Part shown: in pieces, positions 26,596 to 34,869 of the stretch | How the letters are laid out: the number at the start of each line of letters is the position of its first letter | Numbering within the stretch: position 1 is the stretch's first letter | DNA from: Lentzea alba | GTDB lineage: Bacteria > Actinomycetota > Actinomycetes > Mycobacteriales > Pseudonocardiaceae | DNA: 64,000 bases | Direction: 5' to 3' | Assembly: GCF_011067745.1 (NCBI RefSeq) | Contig: NZ_JAAMPJ010000011.1 | Location: 331,875-395,874 of the forward strand | Notes under the pieces: model-generated | Seen by the model: only the letters and a program-made list of their open reading frames with translations | What the model was told of the DNA's origin: nothing | Database searches by the model: none | Translations under genes and position numbers: made by a program

Positions 26596-27291
26596 ATGTC
26601 ATTGACCGATGAGGCCATCGCGCGAATCCGGGAGCTGGTCAGGTCCGGTCGCTTCCCGGCTGGCGCGAAGCTGCCGCCCGAGCACGAGCTGTCCGCGGAG
26701 CTCGGCATGTCGCGCAGTCCCGTGCGGGAAGCGGTGAAGGCGCTGTCGGTGGCCGGTGTGCTCGACGTGCGACGTGGTGACGGCACCTACGTCACCAGTT
26801 TGGCTCCGGGTCTGCTGCTCGCCGGGCTGGGCGCCGCGGTCGAACTGATGCGGGCCGACACCCTGCTCGAACTGATGGAAGTGCGGCGGCTGCTGGAGCC
26901 GGGCGCGACCGCGCTCGCCGCGACCCGGATGTCGAAGGCCGATCTCGCGGTGGTGCACGGGCATCTCGTGGCGATGCACGCGGCCGCCGACGACGTCGAA
27001 CTGCTCAACCTGCACGACGCGGCGTTCCACCGGGCCGTGGCCGCCGCGACGGGCAACGAGGCGCTGACGACGGTGCTCGACGGCATCTCCAGCTCCACGC
27101 TGCGTGCGCGGATGTGGCGCGGCACCGTCGACGACGACGCCGCCGCACTCACCCTGGCTCAGCACGCCGCGATCCACCAGGCGCTGGCCGACGGCGACGC
27201 GGCCTCGGCACACGCGGCCGCGCTGCTGCACGTCGTCACCTCCGAGCGCTGGTTGCGCACCTATCTGGCTGAGGCTGAACTACCCAGCTAG
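26596..27291 (+). CDS. FadR/GntR-family regulator
   Basis: The 231-residue protein has an N-terminal GntR winged helix (DEAIARIRELVRSGRFPAGAKLPPEHELSAELGMSRSPVREAVKAL) and a C-terminal helical FCD domain with the metal-ligand-type residues D..FH and two later histidines. FCD-type GntR proteins usually sense sugar acids or organic acids. The fucosidase gene begins 152 bp downstream on the same strand with a palindrome between them, so this regulator may control it. No Shine-Dalgarno is visible before the ATG. Confidence 0.85.
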   Translation: MSLTDEAIARIRELVRSGRFPAGAKLPPEHELSAELGMSRSPVREAVKALSVAGVLDVRRGDGTYVTSLAPGLLLAGLGAAVELMRADTLLELMEVRRLLEPGATALAATRMSKADLAVVHGHLVAMHAAADDVELLNLHDAAFHRAVAAATGNEALTTVLDGISSSTLRARMWRGTVDDDAAALTLAQHAAIHQALADGDAASAHAAALLHVVTSERWLRTYLAEAELPS

Positions 27292-27331
27292 AGATCTGAT
27301 GATTGAGTGCACCAGCCTCGCGCAAGGCCGC

Positions 27332-27347
27332 ATGTGAACGTTAACAT
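27332..27347. promoter_or_regulatory. Palindromic operator candidate upstream of GH29
   Basis: ATGTGAACGTTAACAT matches its reverse complement at 14 of 16 positions and contains a perfect AACGTT core. It lies 96 bases before the GH29 start. A smaller inverted repeat, ACATGTGATGT, follows near 27379. The binder could be the FCD-type GntR protein or a LacI-family protein. Confidence 0.5.
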
Positions 27348-27443
27348 CTGGACATCTGTGGCCGGTTGCGTTGGCATACATGTGATGTTTCGCGCTCGGG
27401 TGAGCCGTTCCAGCGCGGGTCCATCCACCATCAGGAGATCGCA

Positions 27444-29717
27444 ATGACGCATCCTGCTGACAGCCCGTTGTCCCGGCGGCAGTTCGGCGCACTCGCCGCT
27501 GCGGGACTCACGGCCGCGATGTCGCCCGACGCGCTGGCGGGTCCGGCCGCCGCGTCCTCCCGGCGCGAGCCCTACGAACCCACCTGGCCCTCGGTCGACC
27601 GGCACCTGGCCGCCCCGGAGTGGTTCCTGGACGCCAAGTTCGGTGTCTACTGGCACTGGGGTGCCTTCACCACGCCGGAGTTCGGCAGCGAGTGGTACGG
27701 CCGGAACATGTACATCAGTGGTGGCCGGGAGTACGACCACCACAAGGCGACCTACGGCGACCCCGCCGTCTGGGGCTACGACCGGTTCATCAACGGTGGC
27801 ACCGATGTCGCGGGCAACCACGTCCAGTTCGCGCCGAAGCTGGCCTCGCGGGGCGGTCAGTTCGATCCACGTGAGTGGGCGCGGATCATCAAGGCGTCCG
27901 GCGCGAAGTTCGCCGGCCCCGTCGCCGAGCACCACGACGGCTACTCGATGTGGGACAGCTCGGTCAACGAGTGGAACTCGGTCGCGAAAGGTCCCCGGCT
28001 GGACCTGATGAAGCTGTTCGCCGACGCCGTCCGCGAACAGGGGCTGAAGCTGCTGGTGGCGATGCACCACGCGTACAACTACAACGGCTTCTTCGACTAC
28101 GCGCCACAGCAGACCGATCCGAGCCTGCGCAAGCTCTACGGCCAGCTGCCCCGTCCGGAGATGGACGCGCTCTGGCTCGCCAAGCTCAAGGAGGTCGTCG
28201 ACCGCGCCAAGCCCGACATCCTCTGGCAGGACTTCAGCCTGAACTCACCGGGCTACTGCCTCAACAACGGGCCGTGCGCCGTCGGTGAGCGGGAACGGCT
28301 GCAGTTCCTGGCCTACTACTACAACCGGGCCGAGCAGTGGGGCAAGGAGGTCGTCGCCACCTACAAGCACTTCGACCAGGGGTTCACCAACAAGGGTCAG
28401 GTCGAGGACTACGAGCGCGGCGGACCGGCCGGCATCGTCACCCCGTACTGGCTCACCGACGACGCGATCAGCAGCAGCAGTTGGAGCTACACCAAGGGCA
28501 TCGGTTACTACTCCAGCACGCAGATGATCCACGCGCTGATCGACCGGGTCAGCAAGGGCGGCAACATGTTGCTCAACATCTCGCCGACCCTGGAAGGCAC
28601 GATCCCCGCCGAGCAGCGCGCCGTGCTCGCCGACATCGGCACCTACCTCGGCCGCCTCGGCGAGTCGATCTACGCCACGCGCGTCTGGGACTCCTACGGG
28701 GAGGGGCCGACGAAGATGGGCGGCGGTTCGTTCGTGGCACCGAAAGTGGGCACTGCCAAGGACATCCGCTTCACCCGGGACAAGGCCGGCCGCGTGGTCT
28801 ACGCGACGGTGCTCGCCTGGCCGGGGGAGTCGCTGACCATCACCACGCTGGCCGGCGACCGGATCCCGTTGACCGGCCTCCGGCGGGTCGAGCTGCTGGG
28901 CACCAGGACGGTGCTGAGCCACACCCAGGACACGGCGGGGTTGCACGTCGCGCTGCCGGCGGCGAAGCCGTTCGAGTCGCCCGCGTACGTCCTGAAACTG
29001 ACCTTCGGCGACCGGATTCCCGCGCTGCGGCCGGAAACCGGCGCCAAGGCCTACGCGGACCGCGACTACCGGGGCACGGCGGCGACCCTCACCGTCGGCA
29101 CGTACACGGCCGCTCAGCTCACACCCCTCGGTCTCCAGCCGAGGACCGTGTCCGCCCTCCTGCCCGCGAAGGGGTACGAGGTTCGCGGCTACACGGACGA
29201 CAACTCGGGCGGCAGCGCGTCGACGTACACCGCGCCGACGCCCGATCTGCGGACGAGCGGCTTCGACAACGCCATCGTCTCGATGCGAGTCGCGTTCGAC
29301 GCGACGAAGTGGTTCCGCGTGGTCAACGTGACCAACGGCCTCGCGATCGACGGTGGCGGCGCGGTCGCGGCGGGAAGCCGGCTGAAGATCTGGACTCCCG
29401 ACGACAGCACGAACCTCCAGTTCCGGGCGGAGAACTCGAGTGACGGGTTCTACACGCTGACCAACCGCACCAACGGTTTCGTGGTCGACGGGGCAGGCGC
29501 CACTGTGGACGGTGGCTATCCGGTGCAGTCGGTGTACACCGGCGCCGCGAGTCAGCAGTGGTCGATCACCGACACGGGCGGAGGTCTGTTCAAGATCGCC
29601 AACCGGGTGACGGGGCTCGTCCTCGACAGCGGCGGTCAGGTGGGTTCTGGATCGCCGTTGAAGGTGTGGACCGACGACGGCAGCCCCAACCTGCGCTGGC
29701 AGTTCCTGGTGAGCTGA
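27444..29717 (+). CDS. Secreted GH29 alpha-L-fucosidase with ricin-type tail
   Basis: The 757-residue protein has a Tat signal (SRRQFGALAAAGLTAAMSPDALA). A GH29 barrel follows, showing WFLDAKFGVYWHWGAF, EWYGRNMY, GAKFAGPVAEHHDGYSMWDS and the nucleophile strand PDILWQDF, with D263 the likely nucleophile. After a beta domain come about 80 residues of gamma-crystallin-like type (AYADRDYRG..). A ricin-type trefoil of three repeats (FRVVNVTNGLAIDGGG..., FYTLTNRTNGFVVDG, LFKIANRVTGLVLDS) closes the protein. ATG 27444 has AGGAGA five bases upstream. Expected role: removal of fucose from arabinogalactan or rhamnogalacturonan side chains outside the cell. Confidence 0.85.
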   Translation: MTHPADSPLSRRQFGALAAAGLTAAMSPDALAGPAAASSRREPYEPTWPSVDRHLAAPEWFLDAKFGVYWHWGAFTTPEFGSEWYGRNMYISGGREYDHHKATYGDPAVWGYDRFINGGTDVAGNHVQFAPKLASRGGQFDPREWARIIKASGAKFAGPVAEHHDGYSMWDSSVNEWNSVAKGPRLDLMKLFADAVREQGLKLLVAMHHAYNYNGFFDYAPQQTDPSLRKLYGQLPRPEMDALWLAKLKEVVDRAKPDILWQDFSLNSPGYCLNNGPCAVGERERLQFLAYYYNRAEQWGKEVVATYKHFDQGFTNKGQVEDYERGGPAGIVTPYWLTDDAISSSSWSYTKGIGYYSSTQMIHALIDRVSKGGNMLLNISPTLEGTIPAEQRAVLADIGTYLGRLGESIYATRVWDSYGEGPTKMGGGSFVAPKVGTAKDIRFTRDKAGRVVYATVLAWPGESLTITTLAGDRIPLTGLRRVELLGTRTVLSHTQDTAGLHVALPAAKPFESPAYVLKLTFGDRIPALRPETGAKAYADRDYRGTAATLTVGTYTAAQLTPLGLQPRTVSALLPAKGYEVRGYTDDNSGGSASTYTAPTPDLRTSGFDNAIVSMRVAFDATKWFRVVNVTNGLAIDGGGAVAAGSRLKIWTPDDSTNLQFRAENSSDGFYTLTNRTNGFVVDGAGATVDGGYPVQSVYTGAASQQWSITDTGGGLFKIANRVTGLVLDSGGQVGSGSPLKVWTDDGSPNLRWQFLVS

Positions 29718-29769
29718 GCACGCTTGAGGGGCGACGGCTGCGAGGCCGTCGCCCTTCCCGCGCACGTTC

Positions 29770-30060
29770 TCAGACGGAGACGCCGTCGAGCTGGAACGTC
29801 TGCACCTTCGGGCCGGCCGCGCCTGCGGTCACGGTGAACTGCGCAGCGGCGCCGATCGCGTTGTCGCCGTTGCAGAATCCGCTGCCGGAGTAGCCGGCGT
29901 GGTTGGACTCGATGGCACCGGCGCAGGTGGCCGGCGCGGCTTCCGCCTCGTACCGGGTCGCCGCCGCCGAAGCCGCCGAGACGACGAGACCGTTGCCGGC
30001 CAAGGTCAAGGCGACGACGCCTGCGGCGAGCGGTGTGGCGCGCCGTCGATGCAAGAGCAT
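29770..30060 (-). CDS. Short secreted CBM35 fragment protein
   Basis: The 96-residue frame has a signal peptide (about 1-33) followed by the start of a CBM35-type domain (RYEAEAAPATCAGAIESNH, GYSGSGFCN, then GDNAIGAAAQFTV). The domain stops after about 55 residues, where the normal next strands are missing, and jumps to PKVQTFQLDGVSV and a stop. It appears to be what remains of a larger CBM35-bearing enzyme after an internal deletion. It is 34 bp downstream of the CE12 gene and is the last gene of the GH53 operon. Confidence 0.6.
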   Translation of the reverse strand: MLLHRRRATPLAAGVVALTLAGNGLVVSAASAAATRYEAEAAPATCAGAIESNHAGYSGSGFCNGDNAIGAAAQFTVTAGAAGPKVQTFQLDGVSV

Positions 30061-30094
30061 GGTTGACCTCCAACAGAAGAGTTGAACGCCTGGG

Positions 30095-31126
30095 TCAGCG
30101 CAGATAGCCGGTCAGGGGCAGGTTCAGCTCGCGGACGCCCTGCACGACGAGGCCGGCCATCTCCGCGCCGCCGCGTGCGGAGAAGTGGGTGTTGTCGCCC
30201 GCTTCTTTGGTGAGGAACAGCGCCTCGGACGCGGACGGTCCCATCGACTCGACCAGGTTCTTGCTCTTGGTGGTCAGGTCGATGACCGGCACGCCCGCGC
30301 TGCGGCCGAGTGCCCGGATGACGGCGGGCAGGTCCACGCCTTTGCTGTTGACGTGCAACGCGGTTGCGGTGAGTTTGGTGCCGCTGAAGAGCCTGCGCAC
30401 CGGTGGCGTCATCAGCACCGGGACACCTCCGCGTTCCCGGACGCCGTCGACCAGCCGGGTGAGGTTGTCCCTGAAGGCGGTCGCGGTGGTCTCCTTGTCG
30501 TTGTGCCCCAACTGGATGAACACCAGGTCCCTGCTCTTGACCAGTGGCTTCATCGTCGGGAACAGTGCGCGGTTGGACAGGAAGCTGCCGGAGCTCTCGC
30601 CGGAGTCGCCGTAGTTCGCGACCACCGCGCCGTTGCGCAGGTGGGTGGGCAGGTACTGGCCCCAGCCGGTGTAGGGCGCGGTGGGTTGGTCGCAGACGGT
30701 CGAGTCGCCGGCGAGGTAGGCCACCAGCGGGGCACTGGCCGGTGTCACGGTGAGCGTGCCGATCGCGGGAGCGGTGCCGCTGAAGGTGATCTGCAGGCCC
30801 GCTGTGCCGGTGCCGCCCTGGCCGGTGGGCTGGCCTTCAGGGCTGCGGACGTTGACCGTGGCCGTGGTGCGCACGAGCTGGCCGGCGGTGGTGGAGACGG
30901 GGTTGAGGATCTGCCTGCGTGCCTCCACCGACATGGAGGTGTTGGCGGCCTTGGTGCTGCTGCCCAGTTCGACGGTGACGTCGTAGTTTCCTGGTGCGAC
31001 GGCGAAACTGCACTTGATCGGCGCCGAGCCGGAGCACTGCGGCGGCAGCGCGGCCGCCGAGGGGACCGGGACCAGCACGGCCGCGCTCAGCGCGGAGGTG
31101 AGGAGCGCGAGGCGCTTGAGAGACAC
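30095..31126 (-). CDS. Rhamnogalacturonan acetylesterase (CE12, SGNH hydrolase)
   Basis: The 343-residue secreted protein has a signal peptide and an N-terminal beta domain of about 115 residues (CSFAVAPGNYDVTVELGS). The SGNH hydrolase that follows has YLAGDSTVCD (nucleophile Ser), the glycine block NYGDSGESSG, the Asn block FIQLGHND, and the catalytic pair in DNTHFS near the C-terminus. This arrangement is that of rhamnogalacturonan acetylesterases. I start at GTG 31126, which has AGGAGA six bases before it; the upstream ATG has none. It would remove acetyl groups from the RG-I backbone. The polyesterase gene lies 18 bp upstream in the same operon. Confidence 0.8.
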   Translation of the reverse strand: MSLKRLALLTSALSAAVLVPVPSAAALPPQCSGSAPIKCSFAVAPGNYDVTVELGSSTKAANTSMSVEARRQILNPVSTTAGQLVRTTATVNVRSPEGQPTGQGGTGTAGLQITFSGTAPAIGTLTVTPASAPLVAYLAGDSTVCDQPTAPYTGWGQYLPTHLRNGAVVANYGDSGESSGSFLSNRALFPTMKPLVKSRDLVFIQLGHNDKETTATAFRDNLTRLVDGVRERGGVPVLMTPPVRRLFSGTKLTATALHVNSKGVDLPAVIRALGRSAGVPVIDLTTKSKNLVESMGPSASEALFLTKEAGDNTHFSARGGAEMAGLVVQGVRELNLPLTGYLR

Positions 31127-31144
31127 GGATTCTCCTGTCACACG

Positions 31145-32428
31145 TTATGATCGTTTGGCCCAGACCTGACCGGTGCCACCGGTGCAGGTGTTCACGACGA
31201 CCGGTGCGTTGTCAGCGGTGCCGGAGGTGTCGAGGCAGCGTCCGGACGCCGCGTTCGTCACCGTTCCGTTCGTGTTGACCGTCCACTTCTGACTGTTGCC
31301 CCCAGTGCACGAGTTGATCGTCACCCGTGTGCCTTGGCCGGAAGCGTTGGCGTCCATGCACTTCGCGTTGTCGTAGATCCGGAGCTCGCCCGCTGCCGTC
31401 TGGGTCCACTGCTGGTTGACCGCGCCGTTGCAGGTCCAGAGGATCAGCCCGGTGCCGTTGGTCTGGACCCGGCCCGGCACGTCCACGCACTTGCCGGAAG
31501 CCGAGCCCGCCAGGCCGAAGGTGGTGCCGGGAGCCGGATCGCCCGGCAGGAGCGGGCAGGTGTTGCGGGACGTCCTGATGCCGGTCCAGTCCTGCACCGG
31601 GCACAAGAACTGGGTGTACCGCGCGTCCTGGTCGATGAAGATCTTCATCCACGGGATGACCTTGCGCGTCATCACCGAGTTGTTCGAGGTCGGGAAACCG
31701 TGCCCGGCGCCGGAGAGCTCGAGGTACGCCTTCTCGGTCGAGGCCGGGATGGTGTTGTAGTGGTTGAGAACGCTCGCCGGCGTGCTCGTTCCGTCGTTCT
31801 GCCCCGCCAGCAGCATGGTGGGCACCTGCAGGCCCGACGTGTTCTGCGACGGGCTGAACGGCGCCAGTCCGATGGCTGCCTTCAACGTCGGCCGGCGCAG
31901 GGCCGCCGAGATGGTTCCGCCACCACCCATCGAGTGGCCCATCACCGCGAGGCGGTTCGGGTCGACCCTGGTGCGCACGGAGCTGCGCTGGGTCAGGTAG
32001 TCGAGCGCCGCCAGCAGCTGGGTGCCCCGCGCGACGTCCCAGTCCTCACGGCTGATGGTGTCGATGCCGATGACGACGAACCCGAACGAGGCCAGCCAGT
32101 GCCCCATCCACGCACCTTCGGCGGCCCAGGTGGCGGTGTAGCCGGGCGAGACCGCGATGGCACCGAACGTGCCCTGGCTGGTGTCGGTCGGATAGTAGAT
32201 CTTCGCGGCACCGAAGCCGTTCCCGCCGCCCACGCTCGTCTCCGTGGTGGCGAACGTGCCGCGGTTCGCGGCGACGCTCGACTGGGTCGGGTTCGGGCCC
32301 CGCTGGTAGGGGTTGTCCGCGGCAGCGGCCGGTCCGGGCGCCGCGGTGGACGCGAGGACGCCGAGGGCGGCCGCGAACGCGATCGCCACTCTCCGCAGCG
32401 GACCAGGGAACAGTTGGATTTGGGACAT
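31145..32428 (-). CDS. PET-hydrolase/cutinase-like polyesterase with ricin module
   Basis: The 427-residue protein has a signal peptide (about 1-37). An alpha/beta hydrolase with the actinobacterial cutinase pattern starts NPYQRGPNPT. Ser166 lies in GHSMGGGG, Asp212 in LLAGQNDG and His243 in ELSGAGHG; the oxyanion residues are Tyr97 (SPGYTAT) and Met167. C276 and C291 fit the conserved C-terminal disulfide (YTQFLCP..NTCPL). The tryptophan that follows TP in known polyester hydrolases is Phe191 here. Residues 302-427 are a ricin-type trefoil (CVDVPG...NQQW, CMDANAS, CLDTSGT), unusual for this family. Likely substrates are cutin, suberin or ester-linked wall polymers; activity on synthetic polyester cannot be read from sequence. 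Confidence 0.8.
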   Translation of the reverse strand: MSQIQLFPGPLRRVAIAFAAALGVLASTAAPGPAAAADNPYQRGPNPTQSSVAANRGTFATTETSVGGGNGFGAAKIYYPTDTSQGTFGAIAVSPGYTATWAAEGAWMGHWLASFGFVVIGIDTISREDWDVARGTQLLAALDYLTQRSSVRTRVDPNRLAVMGHSMGGGGTISAALRRPTLKAAIGLAPFSPSQNTSGLQVPTMLLAGQNDGTSTPASVLNHYNTIPASTEKAYLELSGAGHGFPTSNNSVMTRKVIPWMKIFIDQDARYTQFLCPVQDWTGIRTSRNTCPLLPGDPAPGTTFGLAGSASGKCVDVPGRVQTNGTGLILWTCNGAVNQQWTQTAAGELRIYDNAKCMDANASGQGTRVTINSCTGGNSQKWTVNTNGTVTNAASGRCLDTSGTADNAPVVVNTCTGGTGQVWAKRS

Positions 32429-32486
32429 GGTTCGGTACCTCTTCTTCGGCAGGGACGGTGAAGAGAAGGGCTGAGCGGGGTTGTGG

Positions 32487-33602
32487 TCAGGGGGTCCAGC
32501 GGATGCCGGGCAGCAGGCGCCCGGTGCGGTCGAAGACGGCCTGGTTCTCCCAGCCGTTGCCGGAGTTGGTGATGTCGGCGGGGTCCCAGCCGTTGCCGGG
32601 CACCGCGTGCCAGGTCGGTTCCCAGTAGAAGATCCCGATCGCGCCGGCGTTGCGGACGGCGTTCTGCACGGCGGTGAAGTTGGCTGCCTGGCCCGCCGGT
32701 GTCGCCGGGTAGCCCGAGCACGGTTGCGACGACGTGATGACGTTCGCGGTGCCGTCGTGGTTCGCCGTGGTGTACGGGTACGCGGTCTCGGCGAGGATCA
32801 CCGGCTTGCCGTACCGGGAACGCATGTCCGACAGGACACCGGCCATGGAGGACATGCTGCCGTGCCAGTAGCAGTAGTACGACAGGGCGGTGATGTCCCA
32901 CTGGACGCCCTGAGCCCGGATCCCGTCGTAGAACCAGCGAGCGCCGCTCTCCACCAGTGCGGTGTGGACGATCACCTGTGTGCCCGCGTTGCAGGCTTTG
33001 GTGGCGTTGTAACCGGCTTTGAGCAGCCGTCCGAGGTTGGTGAAGTTGTTGTTGACCACCTTGCCGTCGTCCCACAGCATGCCGGTGTTGATCTCGTTGC
33101 CGATCTGCACGCTGTCCGGGACGGTGCCCTGGGCCTTCAGGCTGCTGCAGACGTCGTGGGTGTAGTTGTAGACGTCGGTCTGCAGCTGGCTGATGCCGTG
33201 GCCGGCCCAGGCGGCGGGCTTGCCCTGCTTGCCGGGATCGGCCCAGGTGTCGGAGTAGTGGAAGTCGACCATCAGCTTGAGGCCCTTGGCTTTCACCGTC
33301 CGCGCGTACTGCAGGACCTTGGCCTTGTTGTTGTAGCCGCTGCGAGGGTTGTTCCAGATGCGCAGGCGGACGTAGTTGACGCCGGCGCCCTTGAGGACGT
33401 CGAGCGGGTCCTTGGCGGTGCCGTTCGCGTCGTAGTACTTCGCGCCGAGCTCCAGTGCTCGTTGGGCCGTCGAGACGTCCGCGCCCAGCATGCTGAGCGA
33501 GTTCGCCGCGGACACGGCAGGGGTCAGCAGCGTCGCGGGAAGGGTGACGGCCGTCAGCAGAAAGGCGAGCTTCCCTGCACGGCGAATACCGCGTGCGGTC
33601 AT
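32487..33602 (-). CDS. GH53 arabinogalactan endo-beta-1,4-galactanase
   Basis: The 371-residue secreted protein has a signal peptide (about 1-33) and a GH53 barrel: SMLGADVSTAQRALELGAKYYD, NYVRLRIWNNP, MVDFHYSDTWADPGKQ, acid/base Glu170 in QIGNEIN, and nucleophile Glu272 in ILAETAYPYT. It cleaves beta-1,4-galactan side chains of pectin. I start at ATG 33602, with AGGGAGA four bases upstream. It is the first gene of a four-gene operon (GH53, polyesterase, CE12, CBM35 fragment). Two copies of the LacI-type operator lie upstream at 33650 and 33740. Confidence 0.9.
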   Translation of the reverse strand: MTARGIRRAGKLAFLLTAVTLPATLLTPAVSAANSLSMLGADVSTAQRALELGAKYYDANGTAKDPLDVLKGAGVNYVRLRIWNNPRSGYNNKAKVLQYARTVKAKGLKLMVDFHYSDTWADPGKQGKPAAWAGHGISQLQTDVYNYTHDVCSSLKAQGTVPDSVQIGNEINTGMLWDDGKVVNNNFTNLGRLLKAGYNATKACNAGTQVIVHTALVESGARWFYDGIRAQGVQWDITALSYYCYWHGSMSSMAGVLSDMRSRYGKPVILAETAYPYTTANHDGTANVITSSQPCSGYPATPAGQAANFTAVQNAVRNAGAIGIFYWEPTWHAVPGNGWDPADITNSGNGWENQAVFDRTGRLLPGIRWTP

Positions 33603-33649
33603 TCGATCTCCCTTGATCGAGTGAAGCAGGGCTCGCGCGTACCCCAGAA

Positions 33650-33665
33650 CTGTGAACGTGCACAG
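33650..33665. promoter_or_regulatory. LacI-type operator O1 before GH53
   Basis: CTGTGAACGTGCACAG, a near-palindrome of LacI/CcpA type, lies 48 bases before the GH53 start codon. The identical 16-mer recurs at 33740, and in reverse orientation at 37988. A one-base variant is at 38076. Confidence 0.8.
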
Positions 33666-33739
33666 TCCGCAAAAACGCACGATTCACTCTGATAGAACCG
33701 TATTCAGGTGATCGTCTCAAGAGAGAGTTAAATGCATTT

Positions 33740-33755
33740 CTGTGAACGTGCACAG
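33740..33755. promoter_or_regulatory. LacI-type operator O2 before GH53
   Basis: This is an exact second copy of the 16-mer at 33650, 90 bases away centre to centre, between the 3' end of lacI and the GH53 promoter. The paired spacing is repeated at the GH42/importer promoter, suggesting a looped repressor complex. Confidence 0.75.
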
Positions 33756-33797
33756 AACCCGTCGAATTCGACGGCACATTCGACGAAGCCGGGTGAT

Positions 33798-34844
33798 TCA
33801 GGCCGATTCGCGGACGACGAGCTCGGTCGGCAGGATCACCGTGGCCGCCCCCTCGCCGTCGATCTGGGCGAGCAACTGGCGCACCATCATCTCGCTGATG
33901 CGATCCCATGGCTGCCGGATGGTGGTCAGCGGGGGATGGGCCGCAGAGGCGACCGGTGAGTCGTCGAAACCTCCGACCGCGATGTCCTCGGGGACGCGCA
34001 GGCCCGCCCGCTCGATCGCGGTCAGCGCGCCCTCGGCCATGAGGTCCGACGCGACGAAGACCGCGTCGATGTCCGGCACGGCGGACAGCAGCTGCTGCAT
34101 GCACGCCTCACCGCTGGCCCGGCTGTAGTCGCCGACCGCCACCAGCCGCTTCTGGTAGGTGATGCCGTGCTCGGCGAGCATCTCGCGATAGCCCTGCAGC
34201 CGTTCGAGCCCGCCGGGGGTGTCCTGCGGGCCGGTGATCGTCGCGACGCGCTTGCGGCCGGACTCGAGCAGGTAGCGCACCATGGCCCTGGCGCCCGCAC
34301 GATCGTCGGCCGCCACATAGGACACCGCGTCGCGCTCACCGAGCGGCTTGCCGCAGCACACGAACGGCAGGTCCGCCCGCCGGAGGTGGTCGATCATCGG
34401 GTTGCCGCGGTGCGAGGAGATCAGCAGCACGCCGTCGACGTGGTGCGGGGACAGGAAGGGGGCGACGCGGCGGCGTTCGGCCTCGGTGCCGGCGGTGATC
34501 AGGATGAGCGGGATGTCGTGCTCACCCAGCGCGGTGGTGCAGCCGCGCAGCAGGGTGGTGAAGTTCGGGTCCTCGAAGAACCGGTCCTGGGTCTCCGACA
34601 GCAGGAACGCCACCGAGCCCGCGCGCTGGGTCACCAGGCTGCGGGCCGCCCGGTTCACCACGTAGCCGAGCTTGCGGATCGCGGCGTGGACCGCCTCCTG
34701 GGAGGCCGGGCTGACGTTGTGCCCGCCCTGCAGGACGCGGGAGACGGTGCCGCGGGAGACGCCGGCGTGCGTGGCGACGTCGATGATCGTCGGCGGTCGC
34801 TTCGTCCGGGGGCGCGCCCGCCGTTGTGGCGTGGTGTCCGTCAT
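33798..34844 (-). CDS. LacI-family regulator of galactan utilisation
   Basis: The 348-residue protein has a LacI headpiece (TIIDVATHAGVSRGTVSRVLQGGHNVSPASQEAV, hinge RAARSLVTQRAGSV) and a periplasmic-binding-protein-like sugar domain ending GGFDDSPVASAAHPPLTTIRQP. It is the last gene of the importer operon, 25 bp after the second permease, so it is itself under the operator at 37988. The four identical or near-identical operators in this region are its most likely targets, with a galacto-oligosaccharide or galactose derivative as inducer. No paralogue in the window competes for this assignment. Confidence 0.85.
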   Translation of the reverse strand: MTDTTPQRRARPRTKRPPTIIDVATHAGVSRGTVSRVLQGGHNVSPASQEAVHAAIRKLGYVVNRAARSLVTQRAGSVAFLLSETQDRFFEDPNFTTLLRGCTTALGEHDIPLILITAGTEAERRRVAPFLSPHHVDGVLLISSHRGNPMIDHLRRADLPFVCCGKPLGERDAVSYVAADDRAGARAMVRYLLESGRKRVATITGPQDTPGGLERLQGYREMLAEHGITYQKRLVAVGDYSRASGEACMQQLLSAVPDIDAVFVASDLMAEGALTAIERAGLRVPEDIAVGGFDDSPVASAAHPPLTTIRQPWDRISEMMVRQLLAQIDGEGAATVILPTELVVRESA

Positions 34845-34869
34845 CTGGCCTCATCTGCGGTGACTGGTA

